Source: Sphingomonas sp. CFBP 8760
GTDB taxonomy: Bacteria > Pseudomonadota > Alphaproteobacteria > Sphingomonadales > Sphingomonadaceae
Direction of reading: 5' to 3'
Assembly (NCBI RefSeq): GCF_014841615.1
Contig: NZ_JACYUG010000001.1
Span: forward strand, 1-64,000
DNA length: 64,000 nt
Shown here: in pieces, positions 42,442-56,734 of the stretch
Layout of the letters: the number at the start of each line of letters is the position of its first letter
How positions within the stretch are numbered: position 1 is the stretch's first letter
Position numbers and translations under genes: made by a program
Notes under the pieces: generated by a model
Seen by the model: the letters and a program-made list of their open reading frames with translations, nothing else
Told to the model about the DNA's origin: nothing
The model's database searches: none

Positions 42442-43287
42442 ATGACCACCGACATCGATCCCGTCGAACTCGCCACCGTCGCCTGCACCGTCGAGGACGG
42501 CGTCGCCTGGGTCAGCTTCAACCGCGCCGACAAGCGCAACTGCATGTCGCCGCGCCTCAACCGCCAGATGATGCGCGTGCTGGACGATCTGGAGTTCCGC
42601 AGCGACGTCGGCGTGCTGGTGCTGACCGGTGAAGGCACCGCCTGGTCCGCCGGCATGGACCTGAAGGAATATTTCCGCGAGACCGAGGCGCAGGGGCTTC
42701 AGGGCACGCGCGGCGCGCAGCGGGAAAGCTATGGCTGGTGGCGGCGGCTGCGCTGGTATCAGAAGCCGACGATCGCGATGGTCAATGGCTGGTGCTTCGG
42801 CGGCGCCTATGGCCCGCTGTTCGCCTGCGATCTCGCCTTCGCGGCGGAGGACGCGCAGTTCGGCCTATCGGAGATCAACTGGGGCATCCTGCCCGGCGGC
42901 GGCGCGGCCAAGATCGCGACCGAAATGACGTCGTTCCGCAACGCCATGTACCATGCGATGATGGGCGAGAATATTGACGGCCGAACCGCCGTCGAATGGG
43001 GCTTCGTCAACGAGGCGCTGCCGCTGGACAAGCTGAAGGCGCGCGTCGCCGAGGTGGCCGATGTCCTGAAGAAGAAGAACCCCGTCGCGCTGAAGGCGAC
43101 CAAGGACGCGATCCGCCGCGTCCGCGAGATGACCTATGACAATGCCGAGGATTATCTGATCCGCGCGCAGGAAGCCGCCAACAGCTACGACAATGACGGC
43201 CGCAAGGAAGGCATCAAGCAGTTCATCGACGACAAGACCTACAAGCCCGGCCTGGGCGCGTACGACCTCTCCAAGCAGAAGGGCTGA
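42442..43287 (+). CDS. ferB: Feruloyl-CoA hydratase/lyase
   Basis: This crotonase-fold enzyme hydrates feruloyl- or coumaroyl-CoA and splits it to vanillin or 4-hydroxybenzaldehyde and acetyl-CoA. Typical HCHL motifs are seen: NRADKRNCMSPRLNRQM, WSAGMDLKEYFRE, MVNGWCFGGAYGPL (oxyanion hole), LSEINWGILPGGG (catalytic Glu) and the C-terminal EAANSYDNDGRKEGIKQF. Length 281. It is followed after 8 bases by ferA. Confidence 0.93.
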   Translation: MTTDIDPVELATVACTVEDGVAWVSFNRADKRNCMSPRLNRQMMRVLDDLEFRSDVGVLVLTGEGTAWSAGMDLKEYFRETEAQGLQGTRGAQRESYGWWRRLRWYQKPTIAMVNGWCFGGAYGPLFACDLAFAAEDAQFGLSEINWGILPGGGAAKIATEMTSFRNAMYHAMMGENIDGRTAVEWGFVNEALPLDKLKARVAEVADVLKKKNPVALKATKDAIRRVREMTYDNAEDYLIRAQEAANSYDNDGRKEGIKQFIDDKTYKPGLGAYDLSKQKG

Positions 43288-43295
43288 CCCGCGCC

Positions 43296-45407
43296 ATGAC
43301 GATCGCGTCTCTCGACCGACTGCTCCGCCCGCGTTCGATCGCGATCGTCGGCGCATCCGACAAGCCCGGCGCGCTCGGTGCATCGGTGCTCACCAATCTG
43401 GAGCGACAGGGTTATGCGGGTGACATCCACCTCATCAACCCGAAGCGGGACATGATCGGCGGGCGTGCCTGCATCAACAGCATCGCCGACCTGCCCGACG
43501 GCGTCGATGCCGCCGTGCTGGCGATCCCGCGCGTCGCCGTGCTGGACACCGTCCGCGCGCTGGCGGCGCGCGGCGTCGGCGCGGCGATCATCTTCTCCGC
43601 CGGGTTCGCCGAAGGCGGCGCGGAGGGGATGGCGGAACAGCAGGAACTGGCGCGCATCGCCGATGCGGCGGGCATGGTGATCGAGGGGCCGAACTGCCTC
43701 GGCCTCGTCAATTTCGTCGACGGCATCCCGCTGACCTTCGTCGAATTGCCGCCGGTGAAGATCGACGGCGGCAAGCGGATCGGCATCGTGTCGCAATCGG
43801 GCGCGATGGCCGCGGTGCTGGGCGTGTCGCTCATCAGCCGCGCGCTGCCGCTCTCCTTCTCCGTGTCGACGGGGAACGAGGCGGCGAGCGGGGTGGAGGA
43901 TTATGTCGATTACCTGATCGACCATGACGACACCCGCGTGATCGCGATGATCGTCGAACAGTTCCGCAAGCCCGCCCGCTTCCTCGACGCCGCCCGGCGC
44001 GCCCGCGCCGCCGGCAAGCATATCGTCCTGCTCCATCCGGGCCAGAGCAGCGCCGCGCGCGAATCCGCCGCCACCCATACCGGCGCGATGGCCGGCGACT
44101 ATGCGGTCATGCGCACACTCGTGCAGCGCGCGGGCGTCATCTTCGCCGAAACGCTGGAGGAACTGGCCGACATCGCCGAGATCGCGCTGCGCTGCGCCAC
44201 GCTGCCGCAGGGCGGAACCGCGGTGATCGTCGAATCCGGTGCGTTCAAGGCGCTGACGCTCGACTTTTGCGAGCAGATCGGCCTGTCGCTGCCCGCGATC
44301 CACGATGCCGACAGCCCGGCGCTGCGCGCGACGATTCCCGATTTCGTCCCGGTGTCCAACCCGCTGGACGTCACCGCGCAGGGTCTGGTCGATCCCGACC
44401 TGTATCGCCGCACCATCGCGGCGCTGGTCGACGACGACCGCTTCGGCACCATCATCGTGCCGCTGATCCAGACCGATCCCGGCACCAGCCGGATCAAGTT
44501 CCCGACCATCGCCGCCGCGATCCGCGACATGACACCCGCCAAGCCGGTAATCGTCGTCGGGCTGGACGAAGGGGCGGAGGTGCCGGCCGCCTATATCGAC
44601 GAGCTGCGCGCGCTGGGCGTGCCCTATTTCCCGACCACGGAACGCGTCTATCGCGCGGTCAAGCGGCTGTCCGACCATGCGGCGCGCGATTTCGCGACGG
44701 CCGACGGCGCACCCACGCCCCTCCCTGCGCTGGCCGACGCAGGCGGGGTCGTGCCCGAATATCGCGCCAAGGCGCTGCTCGGCCCGCTCGGCATCCCCTT
44801 TCCGCAGGCGACGCTTGCCACCACGGCGGCCGAGGCGCTGGCCGCGGCCGAGGCGATGGGCTGGCCCGTCGTGCTGAAAGCGCAGTCGACCGACCTGTCG
44901 CACAAGAGCGATGCCGGCGGCGTGATCGTCGGGCTGGCCGATCCGGCCGCGCTGGCCGCCGGATGGGACCGGCTGGCCGCCAACATCGCGCATCACCGGC
45001 CCGGCCTGATCCTCGACGGCGTGCTGGTGGAGAAGATGGGCGAGCGCGGCACCGAACTGATCGTCGGCGCGCGCAACGACCCGGAATGGGGACCGGTGAT
45101 CCTGCTCGGCTTCGGCGGGGTGATGGCCGAACTGCTCCACGACGTCCGCCTCGTGCCCCACGATCTGACCCGCGCGGCGATCGTCGCGGAACTGCGCCAG
45201 CTGAAAAGCGCGGCGCTGTTCGACGGGTTCCGTGGTTCGCCGGCGCTGGATGTCGATGCGGTCGCCGACATCGTGATCGCGGTCGGCCGCCTGCTCGCCG
45301 CCGAACCCGCGATCCGCGAAATCGATCTCAATCCGGTGCTGGTCTACCCCGTCGGCAAGGGCGCGGTCGCGCTCGATGCGTTGATGCTGGTCGATACGGG
45401 CGGCTAG
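43296..45407 (+). CDS. ferA: Feruloyl-CoA synthetase of the ADP-forming acyl-CoA synthetase type
   Basis: It activates ferulate and related hydroxycinnamates to CoA thioesters. Domains in order are a CoA-binding Rossmann domain (SIAIVGASDKPGALG), a succinyl-CoA-ligase-like domain (VSQSGAMAAVL, active-site His in AATHTGAMAGDYA), and an ATP-grasp domain from about residue 480 (YRAKALLGPLGIPFPQ, VLKAQSTDLSHKSDAGGVIVGL, ILLGFGGVMAELLHDVRL, EIDLNPVLVYP). Length 703. SYK-6 FerA has this architecture. Acid specificity here is inferred from the neighbours. Confidence 0.9.
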   Translation: MTIASLDRLLRPRSIAIVGASDKPGALGASVLTNLERQGYAGDIHLINPKRDMIGGRACINSIADLPDGVDAAVLAIPRVAVLDTVRALAARGVGAAIIFSAGFAEGGAEGMAEQQELARIADAAGMVIEGPNCLGLVNFVDGIPLTFVELPPVKIDGGKRIGIVSQSGAMAAVLGVSLISRALPLSFSVSTGNEAASGVEDYVDYLIDHDDTRVIAMIVEQFRKPARFLDAARRARAAGKHIVLLHPGQSSAARESAATHTGAMAGDYAVMRTLVQRAGVIFAETLEELADIAEIALRCATLPQGGTAVIVESGAFKALTLDFCEQIGLSLPAIHDADSPALRATIPDFVPVSNPLDVTAQGLVDPDLYRRTIAALVDDDRFGTIIVPLIQTDPGTSRIKFPTIAAAIRDMTPAKPVIVVGLDEGAEVPAAYIDELRALGVPYFPTTERVYRAVKRLSDHAARDFATADGAPTPLPALADAGGVVPEYRAKALLGPLGIPFPQATLATTAAEALAAAEAMGWPVVLKAQSTDLSHKSDAGGVIVGLADPAALAAGWDRLAANIAHHRPGLILDGVLVEKMGERGTELIVGARNDPEWGPVILLGFGGVMAELLHDVRLVPHDLTRAAIVAELRQLKSAALFDGFRGSPALDVDAVADIVIAVGRLLAAEPAIREIDLNPVLVYPVGKGAVALDALMLVDTGG

Positions 45408-45494
45408 CAGCACGGGCGCGACCGCGAACACGACGATCCGAACAATGAAACCGGCGCTCGACCGGTAGGGAAACGATAGCGAGGGAACAAGAGG

Positions 45495-46811
45495 ATGGCT
45501 GAGGACCCACGTCGGATATTGAGCGACGCACCGATGCGACGGCCACAGGTCGTAGCGATCGCGCTTTGCGTGCTGCTCAACGCGCTCGACGGGTTCGACG
45601 TGCTGTCGATCAGCTTCGCGTCACCCGGTATCGCGAAGGAATGGAGCGTCGATCGTGCCGCGCTCGGCATCGTGCTGTCGATGGAACTGATCGGCATGAT
45701 GGCCGGGTCGATCGGCCTCGGTGCGCTGTGCGATCGGATCGGCCGCCGCCCGACGATTCTCGCCTGCCTCGCGATCATGGGGTCGGGCATGGCGATGGCG
45801 ATGCACGCCCGCAATATCGAGATGCTGTCGGTCTTTCGGCTCTTCACCGGGGTCGGAATCGGCGGAATGCTCGCGGCGACCAACGCCGTGACCGCCGAGT
45901 TCGCCAATGCCCGCCGCCGCAGCATGGCGATCGCGATCATGGCGACCGGCTATCCGATCGGCGCGATCGTAGGCGGATCGATCGCGTCGATGATGTTCGC
46001 CGCCGGCCATGACTGGCGATCCGTCTTCGCGATCGGCGCCGTCGCCACCGCGCTGTGCATTCCGCTGACCTGGTTCCTGCTGCCCGAAACGGTGTCGTTC
46101 CTGGTCCACAAGCGCCGCGCCGATGCGTTGGAGCGCGTCAATGCGGTCATGCGCCGGTTGGGCCATGCGGTCGTCGATGCCCTGCCCGCATCCGTCCCCG
46201 GCGCATCACGGGGCGGTATCGGCCAATTGTTCCGGCCCGGTCTGGCGGCGATCACGATGCTGCTCACCCTCGCCTATTTCGCGCATATCATGACCTTCTA
46301 CTTCATCCTGAAATGGACGCCGAAGATCGTCGCCGACATGGGCTTTTCGCCATCGTCGGCGGGCGGCGTGCTGGTGTGGGCGAACATCGGCGGCGCGACC
46401 GGGTCGCTGGTGCTCAGTCTGTTGACGCAAAAGCTGCCGGTCCGCTGGCTGACGATCGGCGCGATGCTGCTGTCGACCGCGATGGTGGCGGGGTTCGGCC
46501 ACGCACCAGCCAATCTCGCGACGCTGTCGCTGATCGTGGCGATCGCGGGTTTCTGCACCAACGGCGCGATCGTCGGCATGTATGCGATGATTGCCCAGTC
46601 ATTCCCCACCGCGCTGCGGGCGAGCGGTACCGGCTTCGCGATCGGCGTCGGGCGCGGGGGCGCGGCGCTCAGCCCGATCGTGGCAGGCTTCATGTTCCAG
46701 GGCGGGATCGGCTTTGCCGGCGTCGCGCTGACCATGGCGCTGGGATCGGTGGTCGCTGCCGGCGCGGTCTTCCTGCTCCGCTACGAAGACCGCGCCGCGC
46801 TGACGGGTTAG
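45495..46811 (+). CDS. Aromatic-acid:H+ symporter (AAHS) MFS transporter
   Basis: This 12-helix inner-membrane permease has the AAHS signature LDGFDVLSISFASPGIAKEW, the MFS loop LCDRIGRRPTIL between helices 2 and 3, and an AALSPIVAG segment near the end. It is likely to import ferulate, vanillate or protocatechuate. Length 438. It follows ferA by 87 bases and its end overlaps the convergent aldo/keto reductase gene by 4 bases. Confidence 0.88.
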   Translation: MAEDPRRILSDAPMRRPQVVAIALCVLLNALDGFDVLSISFASPGIAKEWSVDRAALGIVLSMELIGMMAGSIGLGALCDRIGRRPTILACLAIMGSGMAMAMHARNIEMLSVFRLFTGVGIGGMLAATNAVTAEFANARRRSMAIAIMATGYPIGAIVGGSIASMMFAAGHDWRSVFAIGAVATALCIPLTWFLLPETVSFLVHKRRADALERVNAVMRRLGHAVVDALPASVPGASRGGIGQLFRPGLAAITMLLTLAYFAHIMTFYFILKWTPKIVADMGFSPSSAGGVLVWANIGGATGSLVLSLLTQKLPVRWLTIGAMLLSTAMVAGFGHAPANLATLSLIVAIAGFCTNGAIVGMYAMIAQSFPTALRASGTGFAIGVGRGGAALSPIVAGFMFQGGIGFAGVALTMALGSVVAAGAVFLLRYEDRAALTG

Positions 46812-47815
46812 GCGATTTCCTCGGGCAGCAATTCGGTATCGACCTGCGCCTGCATCGCGGGCAGGTATCGCCGCCCCGCCATCGCACCGGGCACGAAGAT
46901 CGCATCGACCGCCGCCAGCGTCGCATCGGACAAGGTCAGGGACGCCGCCGCGACATTCTTGTCGAGATGCGCAGGGTTGCGCGTCCCCGGCAGCGCGACG
47001 ACGAACGGATGCCGCGCCAGCACCCAGCCCAGCGCAAGCTGCCCCGGCGTCACTCCCGCCGCCACCGCCACGGCGTCGAACCGCGCGACCAGTTCCAGAT
47101 TGTGCGACAGGTTCGGCTCCACAAAGCGCGGCAGATTGCCCCGCAGGTCGCCCGCCGGATAGTCCGCCGCCTTGATCGCGCCCGCCAGCAACCCCCGGCA
47201 CACCGGCGAAAAGGCGACGAAGCCGATCCCCAGTGCCGCGCAGGCGTCGAACACCGCCACCTCAGCATTGCGGACGCAGGGGGAGAATTCGGTCTGGATC
47301 GCGGCGATCGGATGGACCGCGTGCGCGCGGCGGATGGTCGCGGCCGACATCTCTGACAGCCCGATCGCGCCGATCTTCCCCGCCTCGACCGCGCGCACCA
47401 GCGCCCCCACCGACTCCTCGATCGGCACATTGCGATCGAGCCGGTGGAGATAATAGAGGTCGATATGGTCGGTCCGCAGCCGCTCCAGCGCGCCGTCCAG
47501 CGTCCGCGCGATCGCCGCCGGCCGGCCGTCCAGACCGCGCTTGCCGTCGAACATGCCCAACACGCATTTGCTCGCCAGCGTATACTCGCGGCGGCGATGG
47601 CCGACCGCCCGCGCCACCAGCCGCTCATTCTCGCCGTCACCATACAGCGCGGCGGTGTCGAGCATCGTCACGCCCGCATCCAACGCGTGGTTGAGCAGCC
47701 GGATGGCGTCCGCCTCGCCCGGGAAATCGCCATAGCCGTGGTTCAGCCCCATGCAGCCGAGGCTGACGGCGGACACGTCGATGGTGCCGAGGCGGCGGGA
47801 TGGCAGGACGGGCAT
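46808..47815 (-). CDS. Aldo/keto reductase
   Basis: This is an NADPH-dependent AKR. The catalytic tetrad is visible: Asp in MLDTAALYGDGENE, with its Tyr, Lys in LASKCVLG and His in DLYYLHRLDRN. GLSEMSAATIRRAHAVHPI and the C-terminal PGTRNPAHLDKNV bind the cofactor. Length 335. It lies 87 bases downstream of ligC on the same strand, so it may be the tail of the lig operon; no known protocatechuate step needs it. Confidence 0.88.
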   Translation of the reverse strand: MPVLPSRRLGTIDVSAVSLGCMGLNHGYGDFPGEADAIRLLNHALDAGVTMLDTAALYGDGENERLVARAVGHRRREYTLASKCVLGMFDGKRGLDGRPAAIARTLDGALERLRTDHIDLYYLHRLDRNVPIEESVGALVRAVEAGKIGAIGLSEMSAATIRRAHAVHPIAAIQTEFSPCVRNAEVAVFDACAALGIGFVAFSPVCRGLLAGAIKAADYPAGDLRGNLPRFVEPNLSHNLELVARFDAVAVAAGVTPGQLALGWVLARHPFVVALPGTRNPAHLDKNVAAASLTLSDATLAAVDAIFVPGAMAGRRYLPAMQAQVDTELLPEEIA

Positions 47816-47902
47816 GGGCAACTCGCAGGATGACGGCGGCGGATCGACATCGTTCTTCCGCGATCGTGATCCGCGCCGCAACCGGGATCGCCGCGGCCGC
47901 GG

Positions 47903-51129
<3,227 letters not shown>

Positions 51130-51133
<4 letters not shown>

Positions 51134-52011
51134 GCGGCGTCCCTCCTGTCGTCGTTGATCTGCCCGATCTTGGCGGACAGCCCCGGTGCGGGGCGCTGCA
51201 CCCCCAGTTCGCCGATCGCGCGCTGCCGCAGGACGGTGGCGCGCGTCATCGCGCTGCCGGTGCCGAGCGCATCGAGCGTTTTCGTGACCTCTTCCATCTC
51301 GGCGGCGCGGCGCAGTCCATGGATCATCATGCGATCGAGATTATAATCCGCCCGCGCCGCCCACGGCTTCGCCCGGTCGCTGGCATCCAGCGATGCGAAC
51401 ACCTCCGCCGAAACGCCCGCCGCCGCCGCCGCCAGCGCGCATTCGGCCGTCAGCGCCTCCATCCCCTTCACCATCACCGACCGGATCATCTTGATCGACG
51501 ACGCACGGCCGATCTCGTGCCCGACGACGTCGATCCGCGTGAAGCCCAGCGCCGCCAGCGCCACCTGCGCCGCGCCTGCCGCCGCCCCGCTCAGCAGCAG
51601 CGGCACCGAAAGCCGCGCGGGGTCGACCGGCGCCATCACCGCAACGTCCACATAGCATCCGCCCGCCGCGTCGATCAGCCGCGCCGCCGCCCGCTTGGTT
51701 TCGGGCGCGACGCTGTTCATGTCGCAATAGAGCGCGCCGGGCGCGATCGCCGCCGCCGCTGCCGTCGCGACCGCCAGCGCCTGATCCGCCGTCACCAGCG
51801 ACAGGATGACCGGCGCGTCGCGAACCGCATCCGCCAGCCGGTCGCAACCCGCGACGCCGGCCATGGCATAGGCCGCGCGCATCCCCGCGCTCCCTTCCGT
51901 GCCCGCACCATCGCTCAGGCGATCATGAACGCGCGCGCCACTCCACCCCCCGGCGGTGGCGAAGGTGCGTCCGGCTTCGCCGAACCCGATCAGGGCGAGC
52001 ATCGTCTCCAT
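51130..52011 (-). CDS. 6-phosphogluconate-dehydrogenase-like NAD(P) oxidoreductase (DUF1932)
   Basis: An N-terminal Rossmann domain (LALIGFGEAGRTFA) is followed by GALYCDMNSVAPETKRAAA and a helical C-terminal DUF1932 domain (GRASSIKMIRSVMVKGMEAL, with the catalytic-type Lys). Length 293; ATGs at 52011 and 52002 compete and a longer start at 52065 lacks a ribosome site. It is the first gene of the ligJ-A-B-C run and overlaps ligJ, so it is likely made with the pathway. No protocatechuate step is assigned to it; it could reduce a side product or related keto acid. Confidence 0.8.
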
Positions 52012-52061
52012 CGCCGGGGACCTGCCGCCTTTGCGCCGCCCCGACCAATCGGATTGCACGC

Positions 52062-52079
52062 GCATCCATTAGATTATGC
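52062..52079. promoter_or_regulatory. Candidate LigR box before the ligJABC operon
   Basis: GCATCCATTAGATTATGC (52062-52079) has GCAT/ATGC ends and a T-N11-A-like core, in the 78-base gap between ligR and the dehydrogenase-ligJABC operon. ATTAG and TTATGCG also occur together upstream of ligK (53241-53259). A LysR-type activator could bind both. Inference from position. Confidence 0.4.
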
Positions 52080-52089
52080 GAAGTCTCCG

Positions 52090-53232
52090 CTATTCCTGCT
52101 CGGCCAGCGTCTCGATGAAGCGGCGTTGCAACGCCGTCGGTCGCCAGTCGTCGCGCGTCGAGATGCCGATCGTGCGGCCGACATCGCCGGGCACCGGGCC
52201 GATCGCCGCCAGCCAACCCGCCTCCAGCTCGACACGGACCTGATCGGTGGACAGCAGGGTCAGGAAATCGCTGCCGACCAGTATCTGGCGCACCATGATG
52301 ACCGACCCGCATTCGATCGGCACATGCGGGGCCGCGACCCCGGCTGCGGCGAACATCGATGCCCACAGCGCGTACAGCGGCGTCCCCGGCGCGGGGACGA
52401 TCCACGGATAGGACGCCAAGTCGCGCGCATCCACCGTGCCGCCCCGCGCGGCAAGCGGATGGCCCGCGCGGCCGATGATGATCGGACGGTCCTCGAACAG
52501 CGGCCGTTGCGCGATCCCGTCGGGCGCCTCCGCCCGCAGCGCGCCGACCATCAGGTCGATCTCGCCATCGCGCAGCGGCCCGACCAGTTCGGCGTGCGAT
52601 CCCTCGACGATCGTCAGATCGACCTGCGGATGCCGGGCATGGAACAGCCCGATCGCCTGCGGCAACAGGCGCGCCCGCGACAGCGGCATCGCCCCGATCA
52701 CGATCCGCCCCACCTCGCGCCCGTGCAGCGCCGCGAGTTCCGCGATGCCCGACCGCAATTCGACCAGCGCCAGCCGGAAATTACGCGCGACCGCCAGCCC
52801 CCGCGCAGTCAGCGCGATGCCGCGGCCACGCCGCTCGACCAGCCGCTGGCCGATGCCCACCGACAGGTCGCCCACCGCCCGGTGCAGCGACGCCTCGCTC
52901 AGCCCCGTGGCCCCGGCCGCCGTGGCATAGCTGCCGGCATCGGCGACCGCCAGAAACGCGCGGATCTGCGCGCCGGTTGAATGGCCTCTGCCGATCCGCC
53001 GCAACGCCGCCTCGGCCCGCGGGGCCAGGATATGCGCCGCGTCGGTCGGCATCATGCCGTCCGCCCGCCGGTCGAACAGCGTCAGGCCGATCTGCGCCTC
53101 CAGCTTGGCCAGTCCCTGCGTCACCGCCGGCTGCGTCAGGTTGACGGCGCGCGCGGCGCTGCTGATCCGCCCGGTCGCGACGATCGCGACCATCGCGCGC
53201 AGGTGCCGGCTATTGAGACTGAGCGGGTCCAT
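52090..53232 (-). CDS. LysR-type regulator with two HTH domains (LigR-like)
   Basis: It probably activates the lig genes in response to protocatechuate or a pathway acid. Two complete LysR HTH domains are present: residues about 5-64 (RISSAARAVNLTQPAVTQGL) and about 88-147 (SYATAAGATGLSEASLHRAV). One effector domain follows (about 160-380, IVIGAMPLSRARLLPQAIGL to VGRTIGISTRDDWRPTALQR). Length 380 against about 300 for a standard LysR. It is divergent from ligK and precedes the ligJABC operon, the position of LigR. Confidence 0.88.
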   Translation of the reverse strand: MDPLSLNSRHLRAMVAIVATGRISSAARAVNLTQPAVTQGLAKLEAQIGLTLFDRRADGMMPTDAAHILAPRAEAALRRIGRGHSTGAQIRAFLAVADAGSYATAAGATGLSEASLHRAVGDLSVGIGQRLVERRGRGIALTARGLAVARNFRLALVELRSGIAELAALHGREVGRIVIGAMPLSRARLLPQAIGLFHARHPQVDLTIVEGSHAELVGPLRDGEIDLMVGALRAEAPDGIAQRPLFEDRPIIIGRAGHPLAARGGTVDARDLASYPWIVPAPGTPLYALWASMFAAAGVAAPHVPIECGSVIMVRQILVGSDFLTLLSTDQVRVELEAGWLAAIGPVPGDVGRTIGISTRDDWRPTALQRRFIETLAEQE

Positions 53233-53240
53233 GATGCGCG

Positions 53241-53260
53241 ATTAGCAAAAACTTATGCGG
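53241..53260. promoter_or_regulatory. Candidate LigR box before ligK
   Basis: ATTAG (53241-53245), CAAAAAC, TTATGCG (53253-53259) lies just upstream of the LysR start and about 80 bases from the ligK ATG in the divergent promoter. The half-sites repeat those found before the ligJABC operon, with a longer spacer. Inference. Confidence 0.35.
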
Positions 53261-53339
53261 CGCGCACGAATTGCATTTGTCGCGGATCGGGCCGGCTGTC
53301 CATGACGCCCGGCAGCGTACAGGGTCGAAGGGAATTGGC

Positions 53340-54006
53340 ATGTCGGGCATCGTCGTCCAGAATATCGCACGCGCCGATCCGGCCGTCATCGACGGGCTGG
53401 CCCACCACGGCGTCGCGACGGTGCACGAGGCGCAGGGCCGTACCGGTCTGCTCGCCCCGCACCTGCGGCCGATCTATCCCGGCGCACGGATCGCGGGCAG
53501 CGCGGTCACGATCTCCGCCGCGCCCGGCGACAACTGGATGATCCATGTCGCGATCGAACAGTTGCAGCCCGGCGACATCATCGTGCTCGGCCCGACCAGC
53601 CCCAGCACCGACGGCTATTTCGGCGATCTGCTTGCGACCTCGGCGATGGCGCGCGGCTGTCGCGGACTGGTGATCGATGCCGGTGTGCGCGACATACGCG
53701 ACCTGACGCAGATGGGCTTTCCGGTCTGGTCGAAGGCGGTGCACGCACAGGGCACGATCAAGGCGACGATCGGATCGGTCAACGTCCCGGTCGTGTGCGC
53801 GGGCGCGCTGGTCAATCCCGGCGACATCGTGATCGCCGATGACGACGGCATCTGCATCGTCGCGACTGCCGATGCCGCCGCCGTGCTGGAAAAGGCCGAT
53901 GCGCGCGCGGCGATCGAGGAATCCAAGCGCCAGCGGATGGCGGCGGGTGAACTGGGTCTCGACATCTACGACATGCGCCCCCGGCTGGCGCAGATGGGCC
54001 TGAAAT

Positions 54007-54014
<8 letters not shown>
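53340..54014 (+). CDS. ligK: 4-carboxy-4-hydroxy-2-oxoadipate / HMG aldolase LigK
   Basis: It cleaves 4-carboxy-4-hydroxy-2-oxoadipate to pyruvate and oxaloacetate with a divalent metal. It is an RraA-fold protein: [54 protein letters not shown] (substrate and metal residues) and [16 protein letters not shown]. Length 224. The ATG at 53340 matches family length. It overlaps ligU by 8 bases. Confidence 0.94.
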
Positions 54015-55982
<1,968 letters not shown>

Positions 55983-56020
55983 CCGGTGCAATCCGGCTTC
56001 GGATGTCAGGAGCATCGGGA

Positions 56021-56461
56021 TCATGCCAGACGACGCAACAATCCGATCAGAATGATCCGTTCGGCGCTTGAGAGGTTGGCAAGCAGCCGATCCTCATGCG
56101 CCCCGATGCGAGCCAGACAATCCGCGACCATGGCACTGCCCGCAGCGGTCAGTGTCAGTGCGAAGGCACGTCTGTTGCTGGGCACCACGACGCGCGTGAT
56201 CAGATCCCGTTCTTCCAGTTCGGCAATGAGTCCGACGATGTTTGCACGCTTGATCTCCAGGGCGTCGGCAATGCTGCCCTGATTGATCCCGGGATTGGCC
56301 GCGATCAACGCCAACACGCCGAACAGCACCTGACGAATCTCGGTTCCGGCCATCGCTTCGGAGAAACTCCTGTCGAGACCGTTTCCGACGCGTCGCACCT
56401 GATAGCCGACGAACGCATCTAGAAGACTCGTATCGATCTGCCCACGCTGTTTCGTCGTCAC
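56021..56461 (-). CDS. MarR-family regulator
   Basis: This is a winged-helix regulator: VGYQVRRVGNGLDRSF, INQGSIADALEIKRANIVGL (recognition helix) and VVPSNRRAFALTLTAAG. Length 146, with a GTG start at 56461. It is convergent with ligI and divergent from the damaged TonB receptor, so it may once have controlled that receptor's locus. Ligand unknown. Confidence 0.87.
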   Translation of the reverse strand: MTTKQRGQIDTSLLDAFVGYQVRRVGNGLDRSFSEAMAGTEIRQVLFGVLALIAANPGINQGSIADALEIKRANIVGLIAELEERDLITRVVVPSNRRAFALTLTAAGSAMVADCLARIGAHEDRLLANLSSAERIILIGLLRRLA

Positions 56462-56533
56462 GCGATACCTGTAATTTTGCTCCGATCCCTGTGTTCACTT
56501 CCCCACGAAGGGTCAATAGCTGCCTTGGTATGA

Positions 56534-56645
56534 TTATCGTGATAACTGAGCAACATATATATCACATATCAGTAGGCTGGTGAAGTTGCCCGCAACATCG
56601 CAAGTTTTTCAGCTAAACCATTGTGATAATAGATTGATATGTCAC
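56534..56645. promoter_or_regulatory. AT-rich divergent region with palindromes near the MarR gene
   Basis: The 273-base gap 56462-56734 is AT-rich for this genome. It contains TTATCGTGATAA (56534-56545) and a spaced TGTGA ... TCACA pair (56622-56645), which could be MarR operators or promoter parts. No gene was found in it. Confidence 0.3.
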
Positions 56646-56734
56646 ATTGCATTCCATAGGATTCTGGCTATCCGGCCCGTCAAGGATGCATCCCGCCATC
56701 ACGGGACGCCTGAGATCAAAGGGGGGGATGGCAT

